The position numbers were made by a program, and so were the translations under genes. DNA of 64,000 nucleotides from Myxococcus dinghuensis (lineage in GTDB: Bacteria > Myxococcota > Myxococcia > Myxococcales > Myxococcaceae), in the NCBI RefSeq assembly GCF_024198235.1, contig NZ_JAKCFB010000001.1:248001-312000 (forward strand). The letters are read 5' to 3'. Positions 1-9,921 of this stretch are shown here, piece by piece. The notes beneath the pieces are model-generated. The model did not search any database, was not told where the DNA came from, and saw only the letters and a program-made list of their open reading frames with translations. Position 1 is the stretch's first letter; each line of letters opens with the position of its first letter.

Positions 1-1395
1 GACAACCTGGGCTTCACCTACCAGTGCTACTTCGACCTGTTCGGGCGGGATTCCTACGACCGGGCGGGCGCGCCGTTGCTCGCCACGGTCCACTACCGGG
101 CGAACTACGTGAACGCGTTCTGGGACGGGACGCAGATGATCTTCGGAGATGGGGACGGTTCCCTCGCCAGGCCCTTCGCCTTCTCCACCGACGTGACGGC
201 CCACGAGCTGACGCATGCGGTGACGCAGTTCGAGTCGGACCTCATCTATTCCGGCGAGTCCGGCGGCTTGAACGAGTCCATCTCCGACATCTTCGGGAAC
301 GTCTGTGAGTGGCACAGTCGGGGCAAGGTGGTCACCGCCTCGACGTGGATGCTCGGCGAGGACGTCTGGACGCCGGACATCGAGGGGGACGCCGTGCGCT
401 ACATGAACAACCCCACGCGGGATGGCAGCTCGCTCGACCGCTACGAGGACTACTCGGCGGGCGTCGACGTCCACTACAGCTCGGGCATCTCCAACCTGGC
501 CTTCTACCTGCTCTCCGAGGGCGGAGTGCACCCCCGCTTCCCCCTGCCCACGCCGGTGGTGGGCATCGGTATCGAGAAGGCCGCGCGCATCTTCTACAAG
601 GCGAACACGGACCTCCTGGTGCCCAACGCCAACTTCGAGTCGGCGAAGACGCTCACGGAAGCGGCCGCGGCCCAGCTCGGGTACGACGCCGCCACGGTGG
701 CCTCCGTGAAGGCCGCCTGGGAGGCGGTGGGCGTGGGGATCGTCGTCCGTCACCAGGACCTCCCCCTCGACAACGGTGTGCCGGTCGCCGTCGACGATTT
801 GCGCGGCAGGTGGCGGTACTTCGCGCTGAGTGTCCCCGAGGGCGCGAAGAACCTGCGCTTCTCGCTGTCCGGGGGCACGGGCGATGCAGACCTCTACGTC
901 CGCTACAACAACGCCCCGACGGCGGGAACCTATGACTGCCGTCCCTTCAAGACGGGGAACAACGAGGAGTGCTCGTTCGCCGCGCCCGCGGCCGGCAAAT
1001 GGTTCGTGGCCATCTACGCCTACGCGAACTATGCCGGCGCCACGCTGGTGGGCTCCTACCAGGGCGGCTTCGTGCCCCTCGAGCCCGGCGTCGAGGTGGG
1101 CGGGCTGTCCGCGGCGCAGAACGACTCCACGGGCTTCATCGTGAACATCCCGGAGCGCGACGACGGTGGCACGCGCAACATCACCGTGCGCGTCCAGGGC
1201 GCCAGCGGCAACGTGGACCTCTACGTGCGCCGGCTCGCGATCCCGACCCACAGCGAGTACGACTGCCGCAGCATGAAGGAGTCCGGCGACGAGCGCTGCG
1301 ACCTGAAGTACGTCGACGGCGGCAAGTACTACGTGTGGCTCTACGGCTCGAAGGGTGGCTTCGCCAACGCGTCGGTCATCGTCACCTATCGCTGA
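1..1395 (+). CDS. M4 (thermolysin-like) zinc metalloprotease, 5' truncated, with two PPC domains
   Basis: Secreted neutral endopeptidase that hydrolyses proteins outside the cell. The frame is open from base 1, so the propeptide and the start of the catalytic domain lie outside the window; 464 residues are visible. The zinc motif HELTH is at visible residues 68-72, the third ligand Glu in GGLNES at about residue 92, and the active-site His in DVHYSSG at about residue 158, as expected for the M4 family. After the catalytic domain come two beta-sandwich PPC (pre-peptidase C-terminal) domains, roughly residues 250-350 and 365-464, each with a G-(D/N)-(A/V)-DLYVR core and a Cys pair. PPC domains are usually removed during maturation or help secretion. 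The gene fits a predatory lifestyle. Family assignment is firm; substrate is unknown. Confidence 0.95.
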   Translation, partial: DNLGFTYQCYFDLFGRDSYDRAGAPLLATVHYRANYVNAFWDGTQMIFGDGDGSLARPFAFSTDVTAHELTHAVTQFESDLIYSGESGGLNESISDIFGNVCEWHSRGKVVTASTWMLGEDVWTPDIEGDAVRYMNNPTRDGSSLDRYEDYSAGVDVHYSSGISNLAFYLLSEGGVHPRFPLPTPVVGIGIEKAARIFYKANTDLLVPNANFESAKTLTEAAAAQLGYDAATVASVKAAWEAVGVGIVVRHQDLPLDNGVPVAVDDLRGRWRYFALSVPEGAKNLRFSLSGGTGDADLYVRYNNAPTAGTYDCRPFKTGNNEECSFAAPAAGKWFVAIYAYANYAGATLVGSYQGGFVPLEPGVEVGGLSAAQNDSTGFIVNIPERDDGGTRNITVRVQGASGNVDLYVRRLAIPTHSEYDCRSMKESGDERCDLKYVDGGKYYVWLYGSKGGFANASVIVTYR

Positions 1396-1505
1396 CGCGA
1401 GGCCCGCGACGGGTGTCCCGCCGCCAGTCGCGCGGCGGGGCGCCCGGGCCGCCCGGTCGATTCCGGGAGCGGGGCGGGGCTCGTGGCGCGGTAGGCTCGC
1501 CCGCG

Positions 1506-2495
1506 ATGTCCAGCCCCGCTGATGTTCCGGCGCCCGCGCGCCGCTTCCACGACGAACCGCTCATCCTCATCGTCCAGCACCTGCGCGGCCTGCTGCCGCG
1601 AGGGAGCGCACGCATCGAGGTCCCCGACCCGGACCTGGGCCGGGGGCGGTACCCGGGCGAGCGGGTGGGGCCCGAGTCGCGACTCGTCCACCGCCCGCTG
1701 CGCGGCTGGTGTGACCTGGCGGAGGGGCTGGGCTGCCGACTGCTCACGCCCCGCGGCGTCGACGCCACGCACGTCGCGCTCACCTTCGAAGCCCTGGGTG
1801 ACGAGGCGTCCTGGCACGCCGGTGGCGCGCGGGACGAGGTGTCGCCCGCGCACGAGCGCTACGGCGCGGACTCCGACTTCTCGCGGGTGCGCAAGCTGGA
1901 GGACGGCGGCTTCCTGATGCCCTGGCTGGAGGCGCTGGGCCGCGTCCGGCTCCCCGCGGGAGCGCGCGTGCTGGACCTGGGCGTCAACCGGGGGGACGAG
2001 CTGGCCGCGTTCGCGTGGCTGGAGGACGCGCCGGACGTCTCCTTCGTCGGCGTGGACCACAGCGTCAGCGCCCTGGCGGAGGCCCGCTCCCGCTTCCCGG
2101 ACGCGCGCCACGACTTCCTCGCCGCGGACCTCAACGCGCTGCCGGAGGGGTTGGGGCGCTTCCACCTGGTGGTGTCCGTGGGCACGCTCCAGAGCCCGGG
2201 CGTGGACGACCATGCGCTGCTGCGGCGGTTGGTCCAGCAGCACCTGGAGCCCCAGGCCACGCTGCTCCTGGGCTTCCCCAACTCCCGCTTCCGCGACGGC
2301 GAGGTCGTCTACGGCGCCCGCGTGCGCAACCTGCGCGAACCGGACCTGTCCCTGCTCGTGAAGGACCTGTCCTTCTACCGGCGCTACCTGCACCAGCACG
2401 GGTTCCGGACGTTCCTCGGGGGCAAGTACGACCTGCTGCTCACCGCGGTGCGCGGCGGCTCCGACGGCGGTGAGCCGTCGCACGGAGCCGAATAG
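1506..2495 (+). CDS. Class I SAM-dependent methyltransferase
   Basis: Predicted cytoplasmic methyltransferase of 329 residues. The glycine-rich SAM-binding motif I (VLDLGVNRGDE) lies at about residues 155-165, followed by an acidic motif (FVGVDHS) and a FHLVVSVGTLQSP segment typical of the Rossmann-fold methyltransferase core. The first 150 residues form an extra N-terminal region I do not recognise. The ATG at 1506 is preferred: the open frame extends upstream, but the extension is Arg/Gly-rich antisense-like sequence. The gene stands alone, 110 bp after the protease, and converges on the HxlR gene. The substrate cannot be told from sequence. Confidence 0.8.
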   Translation: MSSPADVPAPARRFHDEPLILIVQHLRGLLPRGSARIEVPDPDLGRGRYPGERVGPESRLVHRPLRGWCDLAEGLGCRLLTPRGVDATHVALTFEALGDEASWHAGGARDEVSPAHERYGADSDFSRVRKLEDGGFLMPWLEALGRVRLPAGARVLDLGVNRGDELAAFAWLEDAPDVSFVGVDHSVSALAEARSRFPDARHDFLAADLNALPEGLGRFHLVVSVGTLQSPGVDDHALLRRLVQQHLEPQATLLLGFPNSRFRDGEVVYGARVRNLREPDLSLLVKDLSFYRRYLHQHGFRTFLGGKYDLLLTAVRGGSDGGEPSHGAE

Positions 2496-2618
2496 CCGCG
2501 ATGCGCCAGCCCGTTGCATCGCGCTGGGTAACGGCCTCGGCGGCCTCCTGGACGGCCACCGCGAGTGGGCCGACAGCGCGGGCCACCCGGCCGGACGCCG
2601 GGCCGCTGCCGCTCGCTT

Positions 2619-2655
2619 GCGACCGGTCCCTGCTCCTTCCCCGGGAGCCGGTCGC
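2619..2655. terminator. Hairpin between convergent genes
   Basis: Perfect 8-bp stem GCGACCGG/CCGGTCGC that continues with TCCC/GGGA after a one-base bulge. It sits between the convergent methyltransferase and HxlR genes. There is no T-tract on either side, so a role as bidirectional terminator is inferred from position and stem strength only. Confidence 0.45.
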
Positions 2656-2707
2656 GTCATCCCCGGGCAGCGGACTCCCACCGGCGCGGCTCGGCCGACC
2701 TCCGCCG

Positions 2708-3118
2708 TCAGGTCACGGACCTGGAGGTCGCGAGTGCGCCGGGCCGCACGGAGCGGGGCCGACGGGGCTGGGCTGGCACGGGCTCGTCGAGGGCGCGCAG
2801 CGCGGCGGCGTGGCGTTTGCCCCAGTCACATAGCGCGTCCACGATGGGCCGCAGGCTGAGTCCGAGCGCGGTGGCCGAGTACACGACGCGGGGTGGCACC
2901 TCCGCGAACACCTCGCGCTGGACGACGCCGTGCAACTCCATCTCCCGCAACTGCTGCACCAGCACCTTCTGGCTCACGCCGGGAATCACCCGCCGCAGCT
3001 CCGACAGCCGCTTGGGTCCCTCGAAGAGGTAGTACAGGACGAAGATCTTCCAGCGCCCTCCAATCACCTTCAGCGCGCGCTCCGCGGGCACCAGCGGGAG
3101 CTCCTTCACGATGGGCAT
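2708..3118 (-). CDS. HxlR-family winged-helix transcriptional regulator
   Basis: A 136-residue DNA-binding protein. The HxlR winged-helix domain covers about residues 12-105 with the family hallmarks GGRWKIFVLYYLFEGPKRLSEL, IPGVSQKVLVQQLREME and a wing before YSATALGLSL. One Cys (VDALCDWG) lies near the end of the domain; HxlR proteins often sense aldehydes, quinones or oxidants, sometimes through Cys. The ATG at 3118 follows a strong GGAGGTAACC ribosome site. It is transcribed divergently from the SDR oxidoreductase with 124 bp between them, the usual arrangement for a HxlR protein controlling an oxidoreductase and itself. The effector is unknown. Confidence 0.92.
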   Translation of the reverse strand: MPIVKELPLVPAERALKVIGGRWKIFVLYYLFEGPKRLSELRRVIPGVSQKVLVQQLREMELHGVVQREVFAEVPPRVVYSATALGLSLRPIVDALCDWGKRHAAALRALDEPVPAQPRRPRSVRPGALATSRSVT

Positions 3119-3130
3119 GGTTACCTCCAG

Positions 3131-3143
3131 GTTCCTTGGGAAC
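3131..3143. promoter_or_regulatory. Candidate HxlR operator (inverted repeat)
   Basis: GTTCC-TTG-GGAAC, a perfect 5-bp dyad 12 bp upstream of the HxlR start. A TATAGT hexamer at 3172-3177 on the plus strand could be the -10 of the SDR promoter. Operator function is inferred from the divergent layout. Confidence 0.4.
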
Positions 3144-3242
3144 GAAGACGTCCGTAGAGGGGGAAAAGGTCTATAGTTCCCGGAGCGGGGCGTATTTACA
3201 ACTCAGGCCAGCAATCACCCGGCACGCGAGAGGAATACCCCC

Positions 3243-4013
3243 ATGTCCGAAGCCACGAAGCACATCCCCATCGCCCTCATCACCGGCTCGAGCCGGGGTC
3301 TGGGGCGCGGCAGCGCGCTGGCGCTCGCCGAGCGGGGCAGCGACGTCATCGTCACGTACCGCTCGGGGCGCGAGGAGGCGGACGAGGTCGTCCAGGCCAT
3401 CCGGGCCAGGGGGCGCAAGGCCGTCGCCCTGCGGCTCGACGTCGGCAGGCCCGACACGTTCGACGCCTTCGTGGCCCAGGTCCGCGAGGCCCTGAAGCAG
3501 ACCTGGGGCCGTGAGCGCTTCGAGTCCCTGGTCAACAACGCGGGCACCGGCGGCTACGCGCCCTTCGTCGAGACGACCGAGGCCCTGTTCGACGAGCTCG
3601 TCGCCGTGCACTTCAAGGGGCCCTTCTTCCTGACGCAGAAGCTGCTGCCCCTGCTCGCCGACGGCGGGCGCATCGTCAACGTATCGACGGGGCTGGCCCG
3701 CTACGTCCACCCGGGGCTGTCCGTCTACGCGGCGGCCAAGGGCGCCATCGAGGTGCTCACCCGGGTGCTCGCCGTCGAGCTGGGCGGGCGGCGCATCGCC
3801 GTGAACACCGTCGCGCCGGGAGGCATCGTCACGGACTTCGGTGGCGGCGTCATGAAGGACCCCGTGCTCCAGAAGGCCGTCACCGAACAGACGCCCATGG
3901 GGCGCCTGGGACAGCCCGAGGACGTCGCGGGGGTCATCGCCATGCTGCTCGCGCCGGAGACGGGCTGGGTCACCGGGCAACGCATCGAGGTCACCGGCGG
4001 CTACCGGCTCTGA
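3243..4013 (+). CDS. SDR-family NAD(P)-dependent oxidoreductase
   Basis: Classical short-chain dehydrogenase/reductase of 256 residues, cytoplasmic, reducing or oxidising a carbonyl/alcohol. Visible motifs are the nucleotide-binding TGSSRGLG (14-21), NNAG (98-101), catalytic Ser148, Tyr162 and Lys166 (Y-x3-K in VYAAAKG), and a C-terminal TGQRIEVTGGY. The length is normal for the family. TYRSGR after beta-2 has Arg residues suited to NADPH, which suggests but does not prove NADPH preference. It is divergent from the HxlR regulator, so it is probably induced by the compound that regulator senses. The substrate is not predictable. Confidence 0.93.
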   Translation: MSEATKHIPIALITGSSRGLGRGSALALAERGSDVIVTYRSGREEADEVVQAIRARGRKAVALRLDVGRPDTFDAFVAQVREALKQTWGRERFESLVNNAGTGGYAPFVETTEALFDELVAVHFKGPFFLTQKLLPLLADGGRIVNVSTGLARYVHPGLSVYAAAKGAIEVLTRVLAVELGGRRIAVNTVAPGGIVTDFGGGVMKDPVLQKAVTEQTPMGRLGQPEDVAGVIAMLLAPETGWVTGQRIEVTGGYRL

Positions 4014-4060
4014 CGACGGTGCGCCGCAGCACGGGGCCGAAGCGCCGCAATGGATGTGCG

Positions 4061-4825
4061 TCAGTCCTCCGCCTGCACGTCCTCCAGGCGCACGCCCCAG
4101 TCCTCCAGCACCTTCGCCTCGTCCTGCGGGCTCTTCGTCTTCTTGAAGCGGGCGTCGGACACGCCCTTCACCCGGCGCTCGCAGGCCGCCCACGTCGAGT
4201 GGCGCTTCACCGAGCGCCCCACCTGGCTCAGGTACGAGTACGCCTTGGCCGGGGCCTCCTTCTGCCGGGGCTTCTCCTCGGGCAGCGACGTGTCCTCGGG
4301 CACGTCGAAGACGTCCACCTCGTAGCCGCTCAGCGGGCCGACGTAGAGTCGGGGCGCCTTGCTGCGCGAGTACCCCACGGCGATGGCGTCCACGCGCTCG
4401 TTGCCGGGGACCCCCACGTGGCCCCGGACGTAGTGCCACTCCACCGCCGCGGCCTCGCCGGAGAAGGCCTCCCGGCGCTGGGCCATCAGCGCCATCAGCC
4501 GCTTCCAGTACGGCGTGTTGGCCACCTCCTTGCCATCCGCCGTCTTCCACCCGCGCTTGCTCCAGCCGAACGCCCACCGGGTGATGCCTTGAATCACGTA
4601 GGTGGAGTCGGTGTGGATGTGCAGCGGCCCCGGGGTGGCCTCCAGGTGGCGCAGCGCGCGGCCCACCGCCGTCAGCTCCATCCGGTTGTTGGTCGTCTCC
4701 GGCTCGTGTCCGCCCAGCTCCGTCACCTGGCCGTCCGGCGTGACGATGAGGGTGCCCCAGCCCCCCGGACCCGGGTTGCCCGAGCAGGCGCCGTCGGCGA
4801 AGACGAAGATGCGCTGGCTCTTCAT
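4061..4825 (-). CDS. rnhA: Ribonuclease HI with C-terminal hybrid-binding-like domain
   Basis: Cleaves the RNA strand of RNA-DNA hybrids. The RNase HI fold spans about residues 4-155 with the four catalytic acids Asp11 (FADGACSGNPGPGG), Glu50 (NNRMEL), Asp73 (HTDSTY) and Asp146 (GNERVDAIA). After a Pro/Glu-rich linker, residues ~196-243 contain W-x2-C-x3-V...ARFKK...EA. This is the signature of the hybrid-binding domain (Cauli_VI/viroplasmin fold) that sits at the N-terminus of eukaryotic RNase H1. Total length is 254 residues against about 155 for E. coli RNase HI. The ATG at 4825 is chosen because the RNase H fold begins within a few residues of it. The gene converges on the SDR gene with 47 bp between. 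Confidence 0.93.
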   Translation of the reverse strand: MKSQRIFVFADGACSGNPGPGGWGTLIVTPDGQVTELGGHEPETTNNRMELTAVGRALRHLEATPGPLHIHTDSTYVIQGITRWAFGWSKRGWKTADGKEVANTPYWKRLMALMAQRREAFSGEAAAVEWHYVRGHVGVPGNERVDAIAVGYSRSKAPRLYVGPLSGYEVDVFDVPEDTSLPEEKPRQKEAPAKAYSYLSQVGRSVKRHSTWAACERRVKGVSDARFKKTKSPQDEAKVLEDWGVRLEDVQAED

Positions 4826-5026
4826 GGAGGCGCACCCTACGCGCCCCTCCACGCCTCCGGCCAGGATGACGCGCGCCGCACGGGTTTTCGGGCTGACACG
4901 AAAGTCACGATTCCACGCGCGGCGAGGGCTCCACCCGCTCTGTCCGGAAACTGGTATGTCGCTTGCTTGGCTGCCTGCCATCTCGGGTTGGGCCGGCAGC
5001 ATCCGAGGGAGAGGTCTCCTTCGTCC

Positions 5027-5632
5027 ATGTCATCGCCGCCGCGCCCCACCGTCTCTCCGTCCGGAGTCGTGAGTCCCCGCTTCTTCCCGCGCCGCTGGGT
5101 CGCGCGCGCCGCGCTGCTGGTGGCGTGTGTGGCGTCGGTGGCGTCGAGCAACCCGGGGCCGGATCCGCTGGAGGCCACGTCCTCGGTCCAGCACCTCCGC
5201 CTGTCGAGCACGTCGACGCGGTCGCGCCAGGTCTTCGTCGTGGGGGTCGTCGCGCCGAAGCACCCCGAGCAGACGGTGACGGTGGGGCTGGGGGCGCTGC
5301 TCCAGGCGCGCTGGGTCCCGGACGATGCGCGGGACACGTCTTCGGGGGTGGTCCGGGCGCGGATGAGCCTGGGGCGCTCCCAGTCGACGTGGAGGAGCTC
5401 GGGGCCCCTGGTCGCCAACGCCGAGACGCCGACCGAGCTCCGCACCGACCTCCCGCAGGAGCAGTGCTCCCTGCGGGAGGACTGTCGTGTGGAGGCGGTG
5501 CTCGAGGTGGAGTGGGAGGGGGAACCCAGGCCCGGCGTCGTCGAGGTGGACTGGGTGGCGCTCGGTGAGCTGGGCTTCGAGGACGGACTCGACATGCCGC
5601 CGGACGTCACGTTCACGCTCGGGTTGCCATGA
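5027..5632 (+). CDS. Hypothetical exported protein
   Basis: A 201-residue protein with an Arg-rich N-terminus and one hydrophobic segment at about residues 28-42 (ALLVACVASVASS), compatible with a signal peptide or single anchor. The rest is polar with many charged residues and two Cys (QCSLREDC). I recognise no family. Its stop overlaps the next gene by 4 bp (ATGA), so the two are translationally coupled and probably work together at the membrane. Confidence 0.65.
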   Translation: MSSPPRPTVSPSGVVSPRFFPRRWVARAALLVACVASVASSNPGPDPLEATSSVQHLRLSSTSTRSRQVFVVGVVAPKHPEQTVTVGLGALLQARWVPDDARDTSSGVVRARMSLGRSQSTWRSSGPLVANAETPTELRTDLPQEQCSLREDCRVEAVLEVEWEGEPRPGVVEVDWVALGELGFEDGLDMPPDVTFTLGLP

Positions 5633-6189
5633 GCGGGGCTCACGTCACGCCGTCCCGGCCCGTGCCCGGGGACGCGCTGCTGCATCCGCTGGTGTTCGGC
5701 GCGGTGCTGGTGCTCATCCTCAACGACCATGTCCTGAAGGCGCGGTATGCGTCGTGGTGGACGGGCAAGCTGTCCGACGTCGCCGGGCTGGCCATGTTCC
5801 CCCTCGTGCTCCAGGGGCTGTGGGAGCAGGTCCGGGCGCGGGGCGCGCGGGGCTTCCGGCCGTCGTCGAGGGTGCTCCTGACGTGCGTGCTGCTGACGGC
5901 GGCCTGCTTCGGCGCCGTGAAGGTGTCGCAGACGGCGGGGGACGGCTGGCGCTGGGCGCTCGGCGGTCTGCAGTGGCCCGCCCGGGCGGCGTGGGCGCTC
6001 GCCTCAGGGCGCGGCGTCCCCGCGGTCGTCCCCGTGGCGCACGTGGTCGACGTCACGGACCTGCTCGCGTTGCCCGCGCTCCTCGTCGCGTGGCGGGTGG
6101 GGCGACGGCGGTGCGCCGACGACTCACGCGCGCACGGCGGTCCGTCGACGAGGCTGCTTCCGATGGCGCAGGCGCCCTCTCGCGGGTGA
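5629..6189 (+). CDS. Hypothetical multi-pass membrane protein
   Basis: A 186-residue protein with about four hydrophobic helices (approximately residues 20-37, 47-65, 80-100 and 138-157). A conserved-looking loop, LNDHVLK...WWTGKLSDVAGL, lies between the first two; the Asn-Asp-His and Lys-Leu-Ser-Asp clusters in or near membrane segments look functional. The start overlaps the stop of the preceding exported protein (ATGA), indicating a two-gene operon. No function can be assigned from sequence. Confidence 0.7.
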   Translation: MSGAHVTPSRPVPGDALLHPLVFGAVLVLILNDHVLKARYASWWTGKLSDVAGLAMFPLVLQGLWEQVRARGARGFRPSSRVLLTCVLLTAACFGAVKVSQTAGDGWRWALGGLQWPARAAWALASGRGVPAVVPVAHVVDVTDLLALPALLVAWRVGRRRCADDSRAHGGPSTRLLPMAQAPSRG

Positions 6190-6226
6190 GCGCCCCCGTC
6201 CGTCGAGTCCCTCGTCACCGGGCGAC

Positions 6227-7618
<1,392 letters not shown>

Positions 7619-7659
7619 CGAGGTTTCTCCGGGAGAGCGCGCCTGGGACTTGGGAACGA

Positions 7660-7701
7660 CCGACGCCGGGCGGGGGAGGGGCTGCTCCCGCCCGGCGTCG
7701 G
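7660..7701 (-). terminator. 15-bp perfect hairpin between lipoprotein and cytochrome genes
   Basis: Arms at 7660-7674 and 7687-7701 are perfectly complementary over 15 bp (CCGACGCCGGGCGGG and its complement) with a 12-nt loop. It begins 15 nt after the lipoprotein stop codon. There is no U-tract, so it may terminate, attenuate or protect the upstream mRNA end rather than act as a full intrinsic terminator. Confidence 0.65.
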
Positions 7702-7715
7702 AGACCACGAGCCGA

Positions 7716-8537
7716 CTACTTCGCCGGGACGAAGGTCTCGCTCTGCACCAGGATGCCCTCGCCGGCCGCCTTCACGTCGATGCCCGTGAAGCCGGTGTAC
7801 GGGTAGTGGCCGTCCTCGATCTCCTCGACGAACTCCATGGTGTCGCCGGTGATGACCTTGCCGTCAGCCAGCGTCACGTTGAAGGTGTCCTTCCCGGTGT
7901 TCAGGCGCCAGCCGCAGGCGCCCACGTTGTCCGGCGCGGCGGGCTTGTCGCCCGTCTTCGTCCAGATGATGTCCAGCTCGTAGAAGTCCGCGACGGCCAC
8001 CAGCCAGCGCAGGAAGTCCCGCCAGTTGGTGAAGGAGATGTAGGCGTTCGCGGGGTTCGACTGGGTGCCCTGGAGCACGCCGTCGCGGTAGATGTTCATG
8101 CGGTAGCCGGAGCCGCCCGGCGCGCCGGTGAAGATGGGCGCGACGCGCGCGGAGTTCGGCTCGCGGCCCGGGAGGATGCTCAGGGTGCTGACCACCTGGT
8201 CGCCCGAGCGCGCGTCGAACTGGAGCGCGCCCCCCGCGCCCAGCTTCATCTGCGACGTCTGCCGCCAGCTCGCGGCGCGGCCGAACGTGCTCGACAGGCC
8301 GTCCGACTTCACGTTCTTCAGGCCGGTGACGGCCAGCCCGCGCTCGGAGCTCGCCAGCGCGGCGTTGCCCGTCGCGCAGCTCGTGATGCCGTCGAACTTC
8401 TTCACGCACTTGGACTCGGCGTTCGCCTCCTGGGCCTCCAGCGTGCCCTCGCCCGGCTGGGTCTCGTCACCCGCGCAGCCCGCCGTCACGCACATGAACA
8501 CCGCCGCCAGCAGTCGGCTCGTCATCTTGAACTGCAT
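7716..8537 (-). CDS. Hypothetical lipoprotein
   Basis: A 273-residue secreted lipoprotein. The N-terminus has a hydrophobic signal (LLAAVFMCVTAG) followed by a lipobox-type Cys (TAGCAGD) and an acidic spacer. The body contains a phrase repeated in spirit (TNWRDFLRWLVAVADFYELDIIWTK) and single Cys residues that could pair (SKCVKKFDGITSCATG). I recognise no family. The start at 8537 is chosen over two upstream in-frame ATGs because GAGGTGGAGAGAC directly precedes it. It is first in a pair with the di-heme cytochrome gene, so an electron-transfer or surface-assembly role is possible but only inferred. Confidence 0.75.
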   Translation of the reverse strand: MQFKMTSRLLAAVFMCVTAGCAGDETQPGEGTLEAQEANAESKCVKKFDGITSCATGNAALASSERGLAVTGLKNVKSDGLSSTFGRAASWRQTSQMKLGAGGALQFDARSGDQVVSTLSILPGREPNSARVAPIFTGAPGGSGYRMNIYRDGVLQGTQSNPANAYISFTNWRDFLRWLVAVADFYELDIIWTKTGDKPAAPDNVGACGWRLNTGKDTFNVTLADGKVITGDTMEFVEEIEDGHYPYTGFTGIDVKAAGEGILVQSETFVPAK

Positions 8538-8964
8538 GTCTCTCCACCTCATGAATGGGAAGGTGCTGCTTCCGTTCGGAGGCATCGCGCCGGACCCACG
8601 GCGCCTCGCGACGGCGTTCGCGTCTTCTGCACCGTTCGAGCCAAGCGACGTGTTTCATGTATCGCCCCTCTGTGTTGCTCGGAGGAGGCGATGTTTCAGG
8701 GTGTGGTTTGTGGAGCCTGTCGTTACGGCGTCGAAGGTCCGTGTGTCGTTGGACGCAACAGCCCAGGCTGGATGTCTTTGTGGCCTTCCCTGGGGGTGAA
8801 AGTCATTAACCCGGGTCAAGGCGCGGGTGATTTCCATGTGTCGAAACGCGGGGAACCCGGGCTTCGCGGGCCGGCGCTTGTAGCGGCGGAGGTCACTGTC
8901 CAGGTCGACCCGTACGGCGGGTAGGGGGTTGTCAGGAGGGGCGCGGACCCGGGATGGTGAGGGG
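8538..8964. other. Gene-free divergent region
   Basis: 427 bp between the lipoprotein gene (minus) and a hypothetical gene (plus). A 105-codon antisense frame here looks spurious. It is slightly richer in T and GT steps than the flanking genes and must hold both promoters, but I could not identify a convincing -35/-10 pair. No repeat or RNA gene was seen. Confidence 0.5.
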
Positions 8965-9906
8965 ATGATCAACCCGGTCCACCTCTATGTGTGGCAGGCG
9001 GCCATCGTCGGGAACGCGCGGCTCGGGGGGCAGGAGCTCCGCGCGCTGATGCTGGACGACCCGGACGTGGCGTCGAACTACCCGAGCCACGACGTCTTTC
9101 GCGGCTTCGCATGGGATGGGAACTTCGAGCCCTCGTTCTACGCGTGGGTGGAGCTCCAGCGTCAGCGGGGCTTGAAGGCCGTGCGCGCGTTGCGTGCGAT
9201 GGACCCGGCGGACTGGGTGCTCACGACCCCGCCACCTCCCCAGCCCCGGCTGCCGGAGCTCGCGCTCGTGTTCGAGGACTCGGTCGTCTGGTATCGACAC
9301 GCGTATTCGCCGCTCCGGTCGGAGTCCCCGACCGGCCCCTTCGAGGAGCGCTTCGAGCCGGTGCCGGGGGAGTCCCGGCCGGCGACGCTGGTGCCCCTGG
9401 AGGTGGCGGAGCGGGAGCTGCTCGCGGCCACCCGGGACTACGTGGCGTTCGTCGAGCCCCGGGCGCGCGGGGACGAGTCGACGGACCTGTTCTACGCGGC
9501 CATGGGGCGCTTTTCGCTCGACCTCCTCCAGGACACGGAGGCCGGGTTCCAGCGGCGGTTCGCCGCGCTGCGCGAGGCGGAGCTGAAGGAGTACCGGCGC
9601 CGCGCCAGGGCGTGGCATCCCGTCCAGCCGGCGACGCGGGCGATGCGACCCATCTTCCTGGCGAACGCGGCGAAGTGGTTGGAGCGCGACGACTACCTGC
9701 GGGTGATGGAGGCGGCGGGGGCGTCGTGGCGGGCGGTGCGGCTGGCGCGGGCGTCGCAGGACATCATGCCGCTGAGCATGCGCAACGAGTGGACCTCGGA
9801 GGAGGAGCTGCCGCCCTTCACCCATGCCTCGGGCTACGTCGAGGTCGCGCGACGGTGGAGCTTCGCCGCGGCGGATGCGTTCAACGCGGCGTTGAACGCG
9901 CGCTGA
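8965..9906 (+). CDS. Hypothetical protein
   Basis: A 313-residue soluble protein with no signal peptide or membrane segment. It is rich in Trp, Arg and acidic residues (for example FRGFAWDGNFEPSFYAWVELQ near the N-terminus), and the C-terminal half is mostly helical in character. I recognise no family or catalytic motif. The ATG at 8965 follows GTGAGGGG, a reasonable ribosome site; the 12 codons upstream in frame are ignored for that reason. The gene stands alone and ends 15 bp before the convergent LysR gene. Confidence 0.7.
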   Translation: MINPVHLYVWQAAIVGNARLGGQELRALMLDDPDVASNYPSHDVFRGFAWDGNFEPSFYAWVELQRQRGLKAVRALRAMDPADWVLTTPPPPQPRLPELALVFEDSVVWYRHAYSPLRSESPTGPFEERFEPVPGESRPATLVPLEVAERELLAATRDYVAFVEPRARGDESTDLFYAAMGRFSLDLLQDTEAGFQRRFAALREAELKEYRRRARAWHPVQPATRAMRPIFLANAAKWLERDDYLRVMEAAGASWRAVRLARASQDIMPLSMRNEWTSEEELPPFTHASGYVEVARRWSFAAADAFNAALNAR

Positions 9907-9921
9907 CGCGCATGGGTCGCA

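Noticed and set aside
3171..4835. Very long minus-strand open frame over the SDR and RNase H genes
   Set aside because: Arg/Gly-rich translation with no motifs; it is an antisense shadow of genes with strong family matches, as expected at this G+C content. The same applies to the long frames at 27947-31276, 35212-40650 and 57319-61185.
8655..8972. 105-codon minus-strand frame in the gap before the hypothetical gene at 8965
   Set aside because: No ribosome site, no recognisable motif, and it runs over the presumed promoter of the plus-strand gene.
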